Shown: positions 8,660 through 17,563 of the stretch, in pieces | How the letters are laid out: each line of letters opens with the position of its first letter | Position numbering within the stretch: position 1 is the stretch's first letter | Source: Sulfitobacter indolifex | GTDB lineage: Bacteria; Pseudomonadota; Alphaproteobacteria; Rhodobacterales; Rhodobacteraceae | Length of the DNA: 64,000 bases | Direction of reading: 5' to 3' | NCBI RefSeq assembly: GCF_022788655.1 | Contig: NZ_CP084951.1 | Location: 2,852,001-2,916,000, forward strand | The notes under the pieces: model-generated | What the model was told of the DNA's origin: nothing | The model's database searches: none | Seen by the model: the letters and a program-made list of their open reading frames with translations, nothing else | Program-made: the position numbers and the translations under genes

Positions 8660-9772
8660 TTAGTTCATGCCGTAGGTTGCACGGTCCAGCTTGTCGTAGA
8701 TCTCTGCCTTCGCCAGCGCGGCCAACGCATCGGTGTCGCTGTGATCCACATCTGCCAGCAGCTCGGCCCAGCGGTCCACAATGCGCTTGTAGTCTTCCAG
8801 CAGCGCTTCGGGGTTCTCGATACCGCGGCCCTTGGCGTTTTCAATCAGCACAGCTTCATCCGCTTTCACGAATTCCGCCAGCGCATCTTTGAGCGCCTGA
8901 TCCGGCTCGAAGACTTCTAGGCCGCCTTCTTTGGCAGCAGAGACGGCTTTTTCGACATCCTTGTCGAACTCAACCCGGTGCTGGGCCAAGTAATAGGCCA
9001 TCTGGTCAAACAAAACGTCGCGCGACTCTCGCGACAGACCCTGCCAGAACGTCGGATTATAGCCCCATTCAAAACCCGCGTAGTAGTTTCCCACGGCCAG
9101 CATGTTCAGATGCGTGACCACATCGGAAAGAGAGAAGGAATCCAGCGCATCGGCAGCCGCCACGGCACAGTCGAGCGACCCTGTGTCGAGGCCGGTGTAC
9201 ATCTCGCTTGAGGGGATCGACACGGGCACGGCGCCCACATGCTCGGCAAAACGCGACCATGCGCCGCCCGCCATACGCAAACGCTTGCCTTGGATGTCCT
9301 CATAGGTGGCCACGGGCGTGTTGCACATCATGTAATATTCCGAGGTCGAATAGCCGCCGCCAAAGACCACACCGTTGTCTTTCCACTCGGCCAGCGCGGC
9401 CTCGTTGGTCAGGCCAAATTCGGTCGAGGCAAAGGCCATGACCATCGGGTCAGTATTGTAGAAGGCAAAGTTGCCGATCAGGTTCGCGACCGGAAGCTCG
9501 GACGGGGTGTAGGTGCCTGCGTGATAGGTCACCTGCGCCACGCCGTCGCGCACACCCTGCAAAGAGGCGGCGGGCGGCAGCAGCGAGCCGCCGGCGAAGA
9601 CGGTGAAGTTCACGTCACCCTTGGTTTCTTCAGCCACGCGCTCGGCGAATTCCACATAGGGCCCGCGGACCATCGAATGGCGCTCTGCAAAGAAATGGTT
9701 CGCGTTCTGGGCTGCGGCAACGGTGCCAAGGCCACAGGCCGCGAGGGCCAAAAGGGATGTGTTCAGTTTCAT
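8660..9772 (-). CDS. dctP: TRAP transporter solute-binding protein (DctP family)
   Basis: This is a 370-residue periplasmic binding protein with signal peptide MKLNTSLLALAACGLGTVAAA. The mature chain has the DctP hallmarks: GGSLLPPAASLQGVRDGVAQ early on, and the RLRMAGGAWSRFAEHVGA region that contains the conserved carboxylate-binding Arg. It is the last gene of a DctQ-DctM-DctP operon. TRAP systems import mostly carboxylates using an ion gradient; the exact ligand is not evident. Confidence 0.93.
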   Translation of the reverse strand: MKLNTSLLALAACGLGTVAAAQNANHFFAERHSMVRGPYVEFAERVAEETKGDVNFTVFAGGSLLPPAASLQGVRDGVAQVTYHAGTYTPSELPVANLIGNFAFYNTDPMVMAFASTEFGLTNEAALAEWKDNGVVFGGGYSTSEYYMMCNTPVATYEDIQGKRLRMAGGAWSRFAEHVGAVPVSIPSSEMYTGLDTGSLDCAVAAADALDSFSLSDVVTHLNMLAVGNYYAGFEWGYNPTFWQGLSRESRDVLFDQMAYYLAQHRVEFDKDVEKAVSAAKEGGLEVFEPDQALKDALAEFVKADEAVLIENAKGRGIENPEALLEDYKRIVDRWAELLADVDHSDTDALAALAKAEIYDKLDRATYGMN

Positions 9773-9800
9773 AGTGTCGTCTCCTCCGGTTGAAATTGCG

Positions 9801-11111
9801 TCACTGCGCCATGAGCGAGGGCAGGAACAGGCTGATCGCGGGAAAGGCGATCAGGATAAAAAGTGTCACGATGTCCATGGCGATGAACCACGTCGTGCCC
9901 GAGATAATGTCGCGCAGCTTTACCTCGCCCGAGAGCGCGCTGTGCAGGACGTAGAGGTTCAGCCCAACTGGCGGTGTTACCAAACCGATCTCCAAAAGCT
10001 TGATACAGATGATACCGAACCAGATTAGGTTGATGTCTGCGGCTTCTAGCACCGGGAGCAGGATCGGCAGGGTCAGCAGGATCAGACCAATTGAGTCGAT
10101 TACCATGCCCAAGATTATGAAAAGTGCTGCGATCATAAGAATGATCACGATCTGATTGTCAGAGACCGCCAACATCGCGTCTGTCAGCGCACGCGGTACG
10201 CCCGACAGGCCCATGAATCGGGTGAACATCACTGCCCCAATTGACAGAAAGAAGATTGAAGATGTCGCCAGCGTCGTCTGGCGGATCGCCTCGGCCAGTG
10301 CTTTGCGGGTCAGCGAGCGGCGCAGCAAAGCGACCGTCGCGGCGAGGAAAGCGCCCACGGCACCGGCCTCGGTCGGGGTGAAGAATCCGCCGAAAATGCC
10401 ACCCAAGACGCCCAGCACAAGCACCGGGAACGGCCAGACCGACCAGATCAGACGGAACAGCTGCGCACGGTCGATCCGCTCAACAAGGGGCGGTGCCAAC
10501 GACGGCGTGATGGTGGCCCGCACGGTGATCATCGCCATGTAAACGAGCGCAGAGAGCACACCGGGAATGACACCCGCAATGAACAGCTGGCCAATCGATT
10601 GCTCGGTGAAAATGCCATAAAGGACCATCAGGATCGACGGCGGAATGAGCGAGCCAAGCGTGCCCGAGGCCGCGACCACGCCGGTGGCCAGCGACGGGTG
10701 GTACTTCGCCTTCAACATTTCTGGCACGGCGATTTTCGACATGGCCGCCGTCGTTGCGATGGACGAGCCGGAGGCGGCAGCAAACAGGCCACAAGCCCCG
10801 ACGCTGGCCGACGCCAGCCCGCCCGGCACCCGCGCCAGCATCACGCGCAGCAGATCGAAAGCGCCTGCTGTCAGCCCGGTGTTGGCGGCGATAAAGCCCA
10901 TAAAGAGGAACATCGGGATCGCGGTTAGCGACCAGTCCCCAATTAGGTTGAACGGCATGGCGCTGACGATGCCAAGCGCGGCTTGCAGATTGAACATGAT
11001 GGTGATGCCGACAAAGGACACCGCCATCAGCGCTGTGCCGATGGACATGCGAAAGGCCAGCAGACCAAACAGAGCGCCAACACCGATCCAACCAATGACA
11101 AGATTGCTCAT
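9801..11111 (-). CDS. dctM: TRAP transporter large permease (DctM)
   Basis: This is a 436-residue membrane protein with about 12 hydrophobic spans. It includes GDWSLTAIPMFLFMG, ASGTLGSLIPPSILMVLYGIFTEQSIGQLF and the C-terminal VTPPVGLNLYVL motif diagnostic of DctM. Its ATG overlaps the DctQ stop (ATGA), so both are made together and form the integral membrane complex. Confidence 0.95.
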   Translation of the reverse strand: MSNLVIGWIGVGALFGLLAFRMSIGTALMAVSFVGITIMFNLQAALGIVSAMPFNLIGDWSLTAIPMFLFMGFIAANTGLTAGAFDLLRVMLARVPGGLASASVGACGLFAAASGSSIATTAAMSKIAVPEMLKAKYHPSLATGVVAASGTLGSLIPPSILMVLYGIFTEQSIGQLFIAGVIPGVLSALVYMAMITVRATITPSLAPPLVERIDRAQLFRLIWSVWPFPVLVLGVLGGIFGGFFTPTEAGAVGAFLAATVALLRRSLTRKALAEAIRQTTLATSSIFFLSIGAVMFTRFMGLSGVPRALTDAMLAVSDNQIVIILMIAALFIILGMVIDSIGLILLTLPILLPVLEAADINLIWFGIICIKLLEIGLVTPPVGLNLYVLHSALSGEVKLRDIISGTTWFIAMDIVTLFILIAFPAISLFLPSLMAQ

Positions 11112-11620
11112 GACATGCCCCCATCAAGGTCGGACTGGGTGACAGGCTGTCCGCGCAGCACCAAACCGGCACGCAGCAAAGCGGCAAAGCTGGCAAGGCC
11201 AAAGCCAAGCGGTAGAACCATGCGCGACGGCCAAACGATGACCTCGCGCCCGCCCATCACCACTTCGCCCACACGCAGCGCCCGCATGGCATCAAGCCCC
11301 GTGCGCCATGTCATCACGGCAAGAATGGCAGCAGCGGCAAGGCAGCTAAAGATCAGCGCGAGTTTTTGAAGCCAGTCCGGGAAGTGATTGAACAGAAGGT
11401 CGACCGAAATCTGCTGGTCCTGCATTTCAACAAAGGCCATCGGCAGCATGACCAGCGCGACCATATAGTAATAGGACGACATCTCGACCGTGCCTTGAAT
11501 AGGCGCGTTCCACACAAGCTTTGCTACGACATCGGCCACGATATTCAGCATCATTGCGATGACGCCAAAGCCGCCGATGAACATCAGCCATGAGCATATT
11601 CTGTTAAACAGCGTCAGCAT
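11108..11620 (-). CDS. dctQ: TRAP transporter small permease (DctQ)
   Basis: This is a 170-residue protein with four membrane spans: a first span near residues 12-35, the WNAPIQGTVEMSSYYYM motif typical of DctQ, and two further spans. It is the first gene of the TRAP operon and diverges from the LysR regulator at 11754. Confidence 0.93.
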   Translation of the reverse strand: MLTLFNRICSWLMFIGGFGVIAMMLNIVADVVAKLVWNAPIQGTVEMSSYYYMVALVMLPMAFVEMQDQQISVDLLFNHFPDWLQKLALIFSCLAAAAILAVMTWRTGLDAMRALRVGEVVMGGREVIVWPSRMVLPLGFGLASFAALLRAGLVLRGQPVTQSDLDGGMS

Positions 11621-11709
11621 CGGGCCTCCTCCCCCATACCAAGACGGGATCTGGGCCCGTTATTCCGATTCAACCTCACCGCTCGGGGGTCAGTTGACAA
11701 ATAGCGATG

Positions 11710-11740
11710 GTTGATCGAGTGATAACGAAACGCGATCAAC
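11710..11740. promoter_or_regulatory. Inverted repeat, candidate LysR operator
   Basis: GTTGATCG at 11710-11717 and CGATCAAC at 11733-11740 form a perfect 8-bp inverted repeat with a 15-base spacer. It lies just before the LysR start and about 90 bases before the divergent TRAP operon start, a typical place for LysR autoregulation and control of the divergent target. LysR sites are often interrupted dyads of this size. The link to this particular protein is inferred from position. Confidence 0.55.
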
Positions 11741-11753
11741 TAGGATGAGGCGC

Positions 11754-12650
11754 ATGAACGACAGCATTAAGCCCACGCGGCTCGACCTTCGGCATCTGCG
11801 CTATGCGCTAGCCGTGGCCGATGCCAGCGGGTTCCGCGCCGCCGCAGAGACGCTCAATATCGCGCAGCCCGCGATTTCGAAAGCTGTAAAGGACACGGAA
11901 ACCGATCTGGGCTTTCGCATTTTTGACCGCAGTGGCCCGCGCGTTGTGCCCACCCCCGAAGGCGCGGTTTTCCTTGAAGATGCACGCCAGACGGTCGCGC
12001 AGTTCGAGCGCACGATCCGCGCCTCGCGCAGAAATGCTGCTGGCGCGCGCGGGCATATCATCGTCGGTTACTCAGCCCTTGCCACCTCGCGGCAAATCTC
12101 TGAAGCGCTGGATGCATTTCATCGTAGTGTGCCGGGTGTGCAGGTTGAGATGCATGTGATGTCTACTGATAACATGCTGAAAAACTTGAAGTCTGGCCAG
12201 ATCGACCTCGGTTTTCTGCTCTCTCATCCCACCGTCGGCGCGCCGGGTATAGACCAGATGCCGGTCTGGCGCTCGCGCATCGGTGTGGTCGCTCCCGCTG
12301 GTGAGATGCCTTCAGAAGTCAAGGATTTGGAGAGCACGCCCTTTGTCATGGGACTGCGGGAAAACTGGCGCTCTTGGCGCGCCCTTCTGGACAGCGCATG
12401 TGATCAGGTCAACCTCGCCCCTGTAGTGGTAGATGAGGCTTGGGACGTGCAGGTGATCTTGCAACGCGTGGCCGAGCGCCGCGGTATGACGTTTTTTCCG
12501 ATGAGCATGGCCGACAGCCTGCCCGCCGCCTTAACATTGGCGCCGGTTGCCGGGCTCGACGCAGAGGCAACGATCTCCATGGCGTGGAGCCTCAAGGCGG
12601 ATACCGGGCTGCTGCGCCAATTCCGCAATCACTTCCCGCCCTTGGGCTGA
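11754..12650 (+). CDS. LysR family transcriptional regulator
   Basis: This is about 298 residues. The N-terminal winged helix-turn-helix has the family pattern RHLRYALAVADASGFRAAAE, LNIAQPAISKAVKDTE and FDRSGPRVVPTPEG. The remainder is a periplasmic-binding-protein-like effector domain. The ATG at 11754 is preferred, with GGATGAGG just upstream, over the ATG nine bases earlier, which lacks spacing for a ribosome binding site. It is divergent from the TRAP operon, which is its likely target; the effector is probably the transported carboxylate. Confidence 0.9.
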   Translation: MNDSIKPTRLDLRHLRYALAVADASGFRAAAETLNIAQPAISKAVKDTETDLGFRIFDRSGPRVVPTPEGAVFLEDARQTVAQFERTIRASRRNAAGARGHIIVGYSALATSRQISEALDAFHRSVPGVQVEMHVMSTDNMLKNLKSGQIDLGFLLSHPTVGAPGIDQMPVWRSRIGVVAPAGEMPSEVKDLESTPFVMGLRENWRSWRALLDSACDQVNLAPVVVDEAWDVQVILQRVAERRGMTFFPMSMADSLPAALTLAPVAGLDAEATISMAWSLKADTGLLRQFRNHFPPLG

Positions 12651-12721
12651 TCGCGTTCGGTTATCGCACGATACCGCAAGTCTATTTGCGTCTCCGCCCC
12701 ATAGCGCGATTTTATGCGCCT

Positions 12722-13519
12722 ATGGAACAAACACCGATTGCACCCTTCGACCTGCCAGAAGCGCAGCCTTTTTTTCTCGAAGGGAGCAAAACCGGTTTCC
12801 TCTTCTTCCATGGGTTCACCAGCACGCCGCAAAGCGTACGAGAGGTCGCTCATCAGGTTCACGCGACGAGCGGTGCCACCGTATATTGCCCGCTGCTGGC
12901 GGGGCATGGTGAGACCCCTGCGGTCTTGGCAAAGACGGGACAAGCCGACTGGGTGGCCTCCGCCGAAGCGGCTCTCGAAACCCTGTGGTCCCGCTGCACG
13001 CAGGTGATCGTTGGCGGCCTTTCGTTGGGGGCGACGCTGTCGCTCAACCTCGCGGCCCGGTTCCCAGAAAAGATACACGGCGTGGTTAGCATCAATGGCT
13101 CAACTGGCCTCTATCGTCCTGAGGTGGTCGCGCCGCTATACGAAACGAAAGGGACCAGTTTTATCGCTGGGATCGGATCCGATATCGCCGAGCCGGGTAT
13201 GACCGAGGTCTGCTATGACCGCATTCCCCAAATAACGCTGAAAGAGCGCTTTCTCTTGACCAATGCCACCGGTGCGCTGCTGCCATTGATACGACAGCCT
13301 ATCTTAATACAGCAATCGCGCCGCGATAACGTTGTAGACCCCAAAAACGCGCCTCGCATTGCCACATCGGTGGGGTCGAGCGAGATCCATCTCCTCTGGT
13401 TAGAGCGATCTTATCACGTCGCAACATTAGATTATGACCGACGGCTAATCGCTGATCGGATTAGTGAATTCCTGAGCCAGTCGAAGTTTGGCCATTTCGG
13501 GACACAAACTCCAGCGTGA
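12722..13519 (+). CDS. Alpha/beta-hydrolase carboxylesterase
   Basis: This is a 265-residue alpha/beta hydrolase resembling small carboxylesterases and monoacylglycerol lipases. It shows the oxyanion region FFHGFTSTPQS near residues 28-37, nucleophile Ser101 in GGLSLGA, acidic residue in SRRDNVVD and catalytic His in SYHVATLD. The first in-frame ATG after the LysR stop is at 12722; an upstream open frame overlaps LysR and is not used. It lies 71 bases after lysR on the same strand and may be co-transcribed. The substrate is unknown. Confidence 0.88.
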   Translation: MEQTPIAPFDLPEAQPFFLEGSKTGFLFFHGFTSTPQSVREVAHQVHATSGATVYCPLLAGHGETPAVLAKTGQADWVASAEAALETLWSRCTQVIVGGLSLGATLSLNLAARFPEKIHGVVSINGSTGLYRPEVVAPLYETKGTSFIAGIGSDIAEPGMTEVCYDRIPQITLKERFLLTNATGALLPLIRQPILIQQSRRDNVVDPKNAPRIATSVGSSEIHLLWLERSYHVATLDYDRRLIADRISEFLSQSKFGHFGTQTPA

Positions 13520-14019
13520 TTCTTTGTTCAAGGTAGCCTGAGATGCTACTGGACATATCGCCTCCAAGACGCGCGGCGATTAAAGATCACAAACTTAGCG
13601 CTCGCTGACATTGAAAGTTGCTGACATTTGCACGTTCCGATCTTTACTGCGGGTCGAAGGGCCTCAGCGAGTTACTGACCTGATATTTTGCGTTCGCAAA
13701 CGATCGCGTTTCCACAGGATGGACAGGAAGGAGCCATTCGCTGCACGAGCGCGGTAAGATTGGGCCGAAGGCACCAGCCGACATTCAAACGGTAACGACT
13801 TGAAGATCCCTTCTGCGGTGCGGCAGGCAGTTCTGAGCCCACTTTACCGGATGCTGCGATCCGCACCAGCGAACGCTTAGGCCGACGGCTTTCTGGAGAG
13901 ATTCGAAATAAAACGTCCGTCCATTACCGCAAAACCCAATGAGACAATGGCAGAGCTAATCCATGCTTCAGGCCCCATTGGTTAGCCACGGAACTGCACC
14001 CCAAACCTATCGCGAAAGA
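13520..14019. other. Intergenic decayed DNA, no supported gene
   Basis: No convincing gene is seen in these 500 bases. Short open frames lack ribosome binding sites and recognisable sequence. The stretch 13600-13880 (alternating GC-rich motifs such as GGAGCCATTCGCTGC and GGATGCTGCGATCCG) has the look of the non-coding repeat family scattered in roseobacter intergenic regions, but this is from memory and could not be checked by alignment. Confidence 0.4.
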
Positions 14020-14164
14020 TGGAATAGGCAAGGTGACCAGCAATGGATTAGCTGTCCCAACTCGAACAAGAATGGCAAATTACGAAATGTATGCCAGTGC
14101 CGTCGGCAATGCGGCCATGCCCAGTAGCATGCTGCTGGTTCGTTCATGTCGTTCATGCCTGCCA

Positions 14165-14613
14165 TGCCCAACACACCGATCCGTTTGCCGCGAACTTCAT
14201 AAGCGTCACATATCGGGCAATAGCGGATAAGCCCGCGCGACAGACCGAGGTCATGATCCTGTTTTGAAAGTGGCGGGCCATGGTTGATCACGCCGGAGGC
14301 CAATATAACGGTCCGTGCAGTGGTGGTGCCATTTGCGGTCGTCACACGGAATGCGCCATCTTTTTTTGGGAATCTCCAGCACCTCATCATTGATGATCTC
14401 TGCGCCATAAATTTCGGCATGGGATTGCATCCATCCAAGCAGGTCCTCGCCCGAAATGCCGTCAGGAAAGGGAGCGAGATTGTGCGTCTTGGGTATTTTC
14501 AGCGCCCGTCCTTCGCGCGCATCGAAGACCATGACCTCGCGCAGAAAGCGGGCAAGGTAAAGTGCGGCGGTAAGACCCGCTGGCCCGCCACCGATGATGA
14601 GGCAGTCCTTCAT
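14165..14613 (-). pseudogene. Truncated, frameshifted thioredoxin-reductase-like FAD oxidoreductase
   Basis: From the ATG at 14613 the frame reads a clear FAD-binding start (IIGGGPAGLTAALYLARF) and continues to about residue 80 (NDEVLEIPKK). At a run of seven T near 14360-14366 the family sequence moves to another frame, KDGAFRVTTANGTTTARTVI, through the CPICDAYE motif of thioredoxin-reductase-like proteins and KRIGVLG. It then loses all similarity. The NADPH domain and C-terminus are missing, so about half the gene remains and it also carries a frameshift. It lies just downstream of the complex-I-like operon and may once have been linked with it. Confidence 0.8.
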
Positions 14614-14658
14614 CTCGTTTATCCTATGAAATCTTGTTAAATTTGCCACATGATGCAG

Positions 14659-16071
14659 TTATCCCGGCAATAGCTGGCTGAGTTGAAAGGCTGTGAACGC
14701 GCTTCCAGCCAACACGGCTCCGCCGATCACGAAAATGCCCCCGATCAACACTGCCACACCACTTGAGCGATCAAGCACAGCGATCTCCTCAGGCGGCGCG
14801 TTGAAATATGCGCGACCCATCACCCGCGCATAGTAGAACAGCGACGCAACGGTATTGGCAGCTGCAACCACCGCGAGCCAACTATAGCCGCCGTCGATCG
14901 TGGTCATGAACAGCGCCAGTTTGCCCAGAAATCCGACTGTTGGCGGAATGCCCACCAGAGACAGGAAAGAGACCACCAGTACTGTCGCCACGATAGGGCG
15001 CCGCTTGGCCAAGCCGTCGTAGTCGGCGATAGCCGTGCGCCCGCGTAGGTATGCCACGACTGCGAAGGCAGCGAGATTGCCTATCGCATAGCTGGCTATG
15101 AAGGCCAGCAGGGCACTCAGCGCATCTGGACTAAGCCCCAGAACGGTGACGGCCATCAATACGTAGCCTGCCTGTGCCACCGAGGACCAGCCGATTAGCC
15201 GGCGGATATCATCCTGCCAAAACGCGGCCAGATTGCCCAAGGTCATTGTCGCTGCGGCTAAAATCGCGATCAGCGGGCGCAGGCCAAGAAATTCCGGGGG
15301 CACAAGCTGTACGAGGCGAGCCAATGCGATGGCCGCGCCGATCTTGGGCACGACCGTCAGGAATGCGGCTGAAGGGACCGGTGCGCCTTCGGCCACATCG
15401 GGCAACCATGCATGCGCGGGTACTGCACCCAGTTTGAACGCGACGCCGGTTAGGGTTAGCGCAAATCCGACGAAGAGCAGCGGGGAATGCCCAGTGCCGA
15501 GCCTTAATGAAGCAGCAATATCTGCGTATCCAGTGCTCCCCAAGAGTCCCAGCATTAAGGTGACCCCGGTAATCAGCAATGCGTTTGCCAGCGCGCCCAT
15601 GAGGAAATATTTCATGCCAGCTTCGACGGACAGCGCCCAGTCGCGGTGCCACGCGGCCAGCGTGTAGCCGGTGACAGAAGACAGCAGCACCGCGATAGTG
15701 AGTTGTAACAGGTCTCCGGCACCGGCCATTGCCATAGCCCCAAGCGCACCAAGCAGGAGGATCGTATAATATTCTCCATGGCGTGGATCGGTGCGGAACC
15801 AGCCCGGTGCCAGGAGAATACAAAAGGCCGTGCCCAACAGGATCATCAATCGCGCCCAAAGGCTGGCTCCGTCCAGCGCCCAAGTTCCTGAAAAGGTGAA
15901 CCGGGTTTCCCCCAATTGCCCCAGAACCAAAACAATGGCGACGGCAATGCCTGCGAGGGCGATGAGTGCCGACCCCGCCTGCATCCGGCGGGGCGCAAAG
16001 GCCGCAAACAGCAGCGCCAACACTGCCGCCACGATGATCGCGATCTCAGGGGATACGTCGCCGATTGGCAC
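14659..16071 (-). CDS. nuoN: NuoN-like antiporter subunit of a complex-I-like membrane module
   Basis: This is a 470-residue polytopic membrane protein of the NuoN/Mrp antiporter family. It retains the channel lysine region VAFKLGAVPAHAWLPDVAEG (around residues 210-230), a membrane Lys in GMKYFLMGALANALLI, and a further Lys in VVPKIGAA. It is the last gene of the operon and starts 3 bases after NuoM. Canonical complex I genes for NADH oxidation (NuoE, F, G, I) are absent around it, so the partner that would drive proton movement is not obvious. Confidence 0.9.
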   Translation of the reverse strand: MPIGDVSPEIAIIVAAVLALLFAAFAPRRMQAGSALIALAGIAVAIVLVLGQLGETRFTFSGTWALDGASLWARLMILLGTAFCILLAPGWFRTDPRHGEYYTILLLGALGAMAMAGAGDLLQLTIAVLLSSVTGYTLAAWHRDWALSVEAGMKYFLMGALANALLITGVTLMLGLLGSTGYADIAASLRLGTGHSPLLFVGFALTLTGVAFKLGAVPAHAWLPDVAEGAPVPSAAFLTVVPKIGAAIALARLVQLVPPEFLGLRPLIAILAAATMTLGNLAAFWQDDIRRLIGWSSVAQAGYVLMAVTVLGLSPDALSALLAFIASYAIGNLAAFAVVAYLRGRTAIADYDGLAKRRPIVATVLVVSFLSLVGIPPTVGFLGKLALFMTTIDGGYSWLAVVAAANTVASLFYYARVMGRAYFNAPPEEIAVLDRSSGVAVLIGGIFVIGGAVLAGSAFTAFQLSQLLPG

Positions 16072-16074
16072 CGG

Positions 16075-17562
16075 TCAGCTCCCTATTATGGCAGAGGAGG
16101 CGCTGCCGATCAGATCAAGCAACCAGCGCGGATAGATGCCGATCAGAATGACCAGCGCCAAGATCGCTGCGAGAATGCTGCCTTCACGCAAGCTGACATC
16201 GGCAAACCCCTCGCGCGCTTTTGGCAGGTCACCAAAGAACACCTGTTGCAACAGCCGCAGAAAGAGTGCGGCAGTAATGAGAATGCCCAGCAGACCAATC
16301 GCAGCGATCACCGGAAAGACGGCAAAGGTGCCGACAAAAATCTGCACTTCCGCTACAAAACCGGCCAACCCCGGCAACCCGAGGCTGGCAAAAGCCGCAA
16401 TCACGGCAGCGACTGTCAGTCGAGGAGCCACTTTAGCCAGCCCGCCGTAAGCATCCATGTCATAGGTCCCACTGCGCGCCCAGAAGCCACCGGCAATCAA
16501 GAAGAGCGCGCCGGTGATTAACCCGTGCGCGACCATTTCGACCACCGCACCGGTCAAAGCCATTTCGCGCGCGCCTTCTGCGCCGTTCAACAAGGCTCCT
16601 GCGGCGGCGATGCCCAAGACGGTATAGCCCATATGATTGACCGACGTGTAGGCGATGCGCCGTTTTAGGTCGGTTTGCCCCAAGGCGACAATGGCCCCCC
16701 ACAGGATAGAAGCGAGTGCCACGATCGCCAGTGGCAATGCATAATCGGCGAAGGTTTCGCGCATCATCTGAAAGGGGATCCGCACAAGCCCATAGGTCCC
16801 CATCTTCAGCAAGACGCCAGCGAGGATGGCCGACACCGGCCCCGGTGCCATGACGTGCGCAGGTGGCAACCATGTGTGAACCGGAAACAGCGGGGCTTTG
16901 ACGGCAAACCCCAGAACGAAGCCCAAAAGGATCAAACCGCCCCGCAAATCCATCTCTGCCAATGGCTGCGCAGCAATCAAAGCGCGCATGTCAAACGTGA
17001 TTGGGTCAACTGTCAGCACCAGCCCGATAATCGCCAGCAAAATCGCGAGGGACCCCGCCAACGTGTAGATAAAGAACTTGAGCGCCGCACCTTGGGCGTC
17101 ACCATGGCCCCACCGTCCGATAAGGAAGAACATCCCGACGAGGCTGAGATCAAAGAAGACATAGAAGATCAGCAAATCGAGGACCATGAACAGGCCCAGC
17201 GACACCGACTCCAGAAACAGAAACCATGCATAGTAGGCGCGGGGACGTTCAGGGTTCTCCATCGGCCATGCAATGCAAGCGATAAAGAGGACGCCGCTCA
17301 TCAACGAGAGCGCCAATGACATGCCATCCACGCCCACGCGCCAGAAGACACCGAGCGCGGGTATCCAAGGGGCCTCCGCATAGGCCTGAAAGGCAGGGGC
17401 CGCTGAGCTTGTGTCAAACTGGTACCAGACGATTAGAAGCAGCAAGAACGACAATGTCGAGGTTGCGACCGCGATGATGCGGGCAGCGGCATGGCCGAGA
17501 CTGGGCAGAACGGTCAGAGCCAGGGCGCCCAGCATCGGGATTAGGATGGTGAGTGTCAGCAT
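16075..17562 (-). CDS. nuoM: NuoM-like antiporter subunit of a complex-I-like membrane module
   Basis: This is a 495-residue polytopic membrane protein. It keeps the NuoM signature FAVKAPLFPVHTWLPPAHVMAP with the channel Lys, and the LKRRIAYTSVNHMGYTVLG region. In TM5 the family motif with a functional Glu (FFxE-LVPM-FLIG) reads FFDLSLVGMFFLIG here, so Asp replaces the Glu that matters for proton pumping in E. coli NuoM. It is one base downstream of NuoL and is likely one of three proton or cation channels of the module. Confidence 0.9.
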   Translation of the reverse strand: MLTLTILIPMLGALALTVLPSLGHAAARIIAVATSTLSFLLLLIVWYQFDTSSAAPAFQAYAEAPWIPALGVFWRVGVDGMSLALSLMSGVLFIACIAWPMENPERPRAYYAWFLFLESVSLGLFMVLDLLIFYVFFDLSLVGMFFLIGRWGHGDAQGAALKFFIYTLAGSLAILLAIIGLVLTVDPITFDMRALIAAQPLAEMDLRGGLILLGFVLGFAVKAPLFPVHTWLPPAHVMAPGPVSAILAGVLLKMGTYGLVRIPFQMMRETFADYALPLAIVALASILWGAIVALGQTDLKRRIAYTSVNHMGYTVLGIAAAGALLNGAEGAREMALTGAVVEMVAHGLITGALFLIAGGFWARSGTYDMDAYGGLAKVAPRLTVAAVIAAFASLGLPGLAGFVAEVQIFVGTFAVFPVIAAIGLLGILITAALFLRLLQQVFFGDLPKAREGFADVSLREGSILAAILALVILIGIYPRWLLDLIGSASSAIIGS

Positions 17563-17563
17563 G

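Noticed and set aside
13672..13866. 64-codon frame with a CPSCGN motif
   Set aside because: No ribosome binding site, no family match, and it lies within decayed repeat-like DNA; the single Cys pair is not enough.
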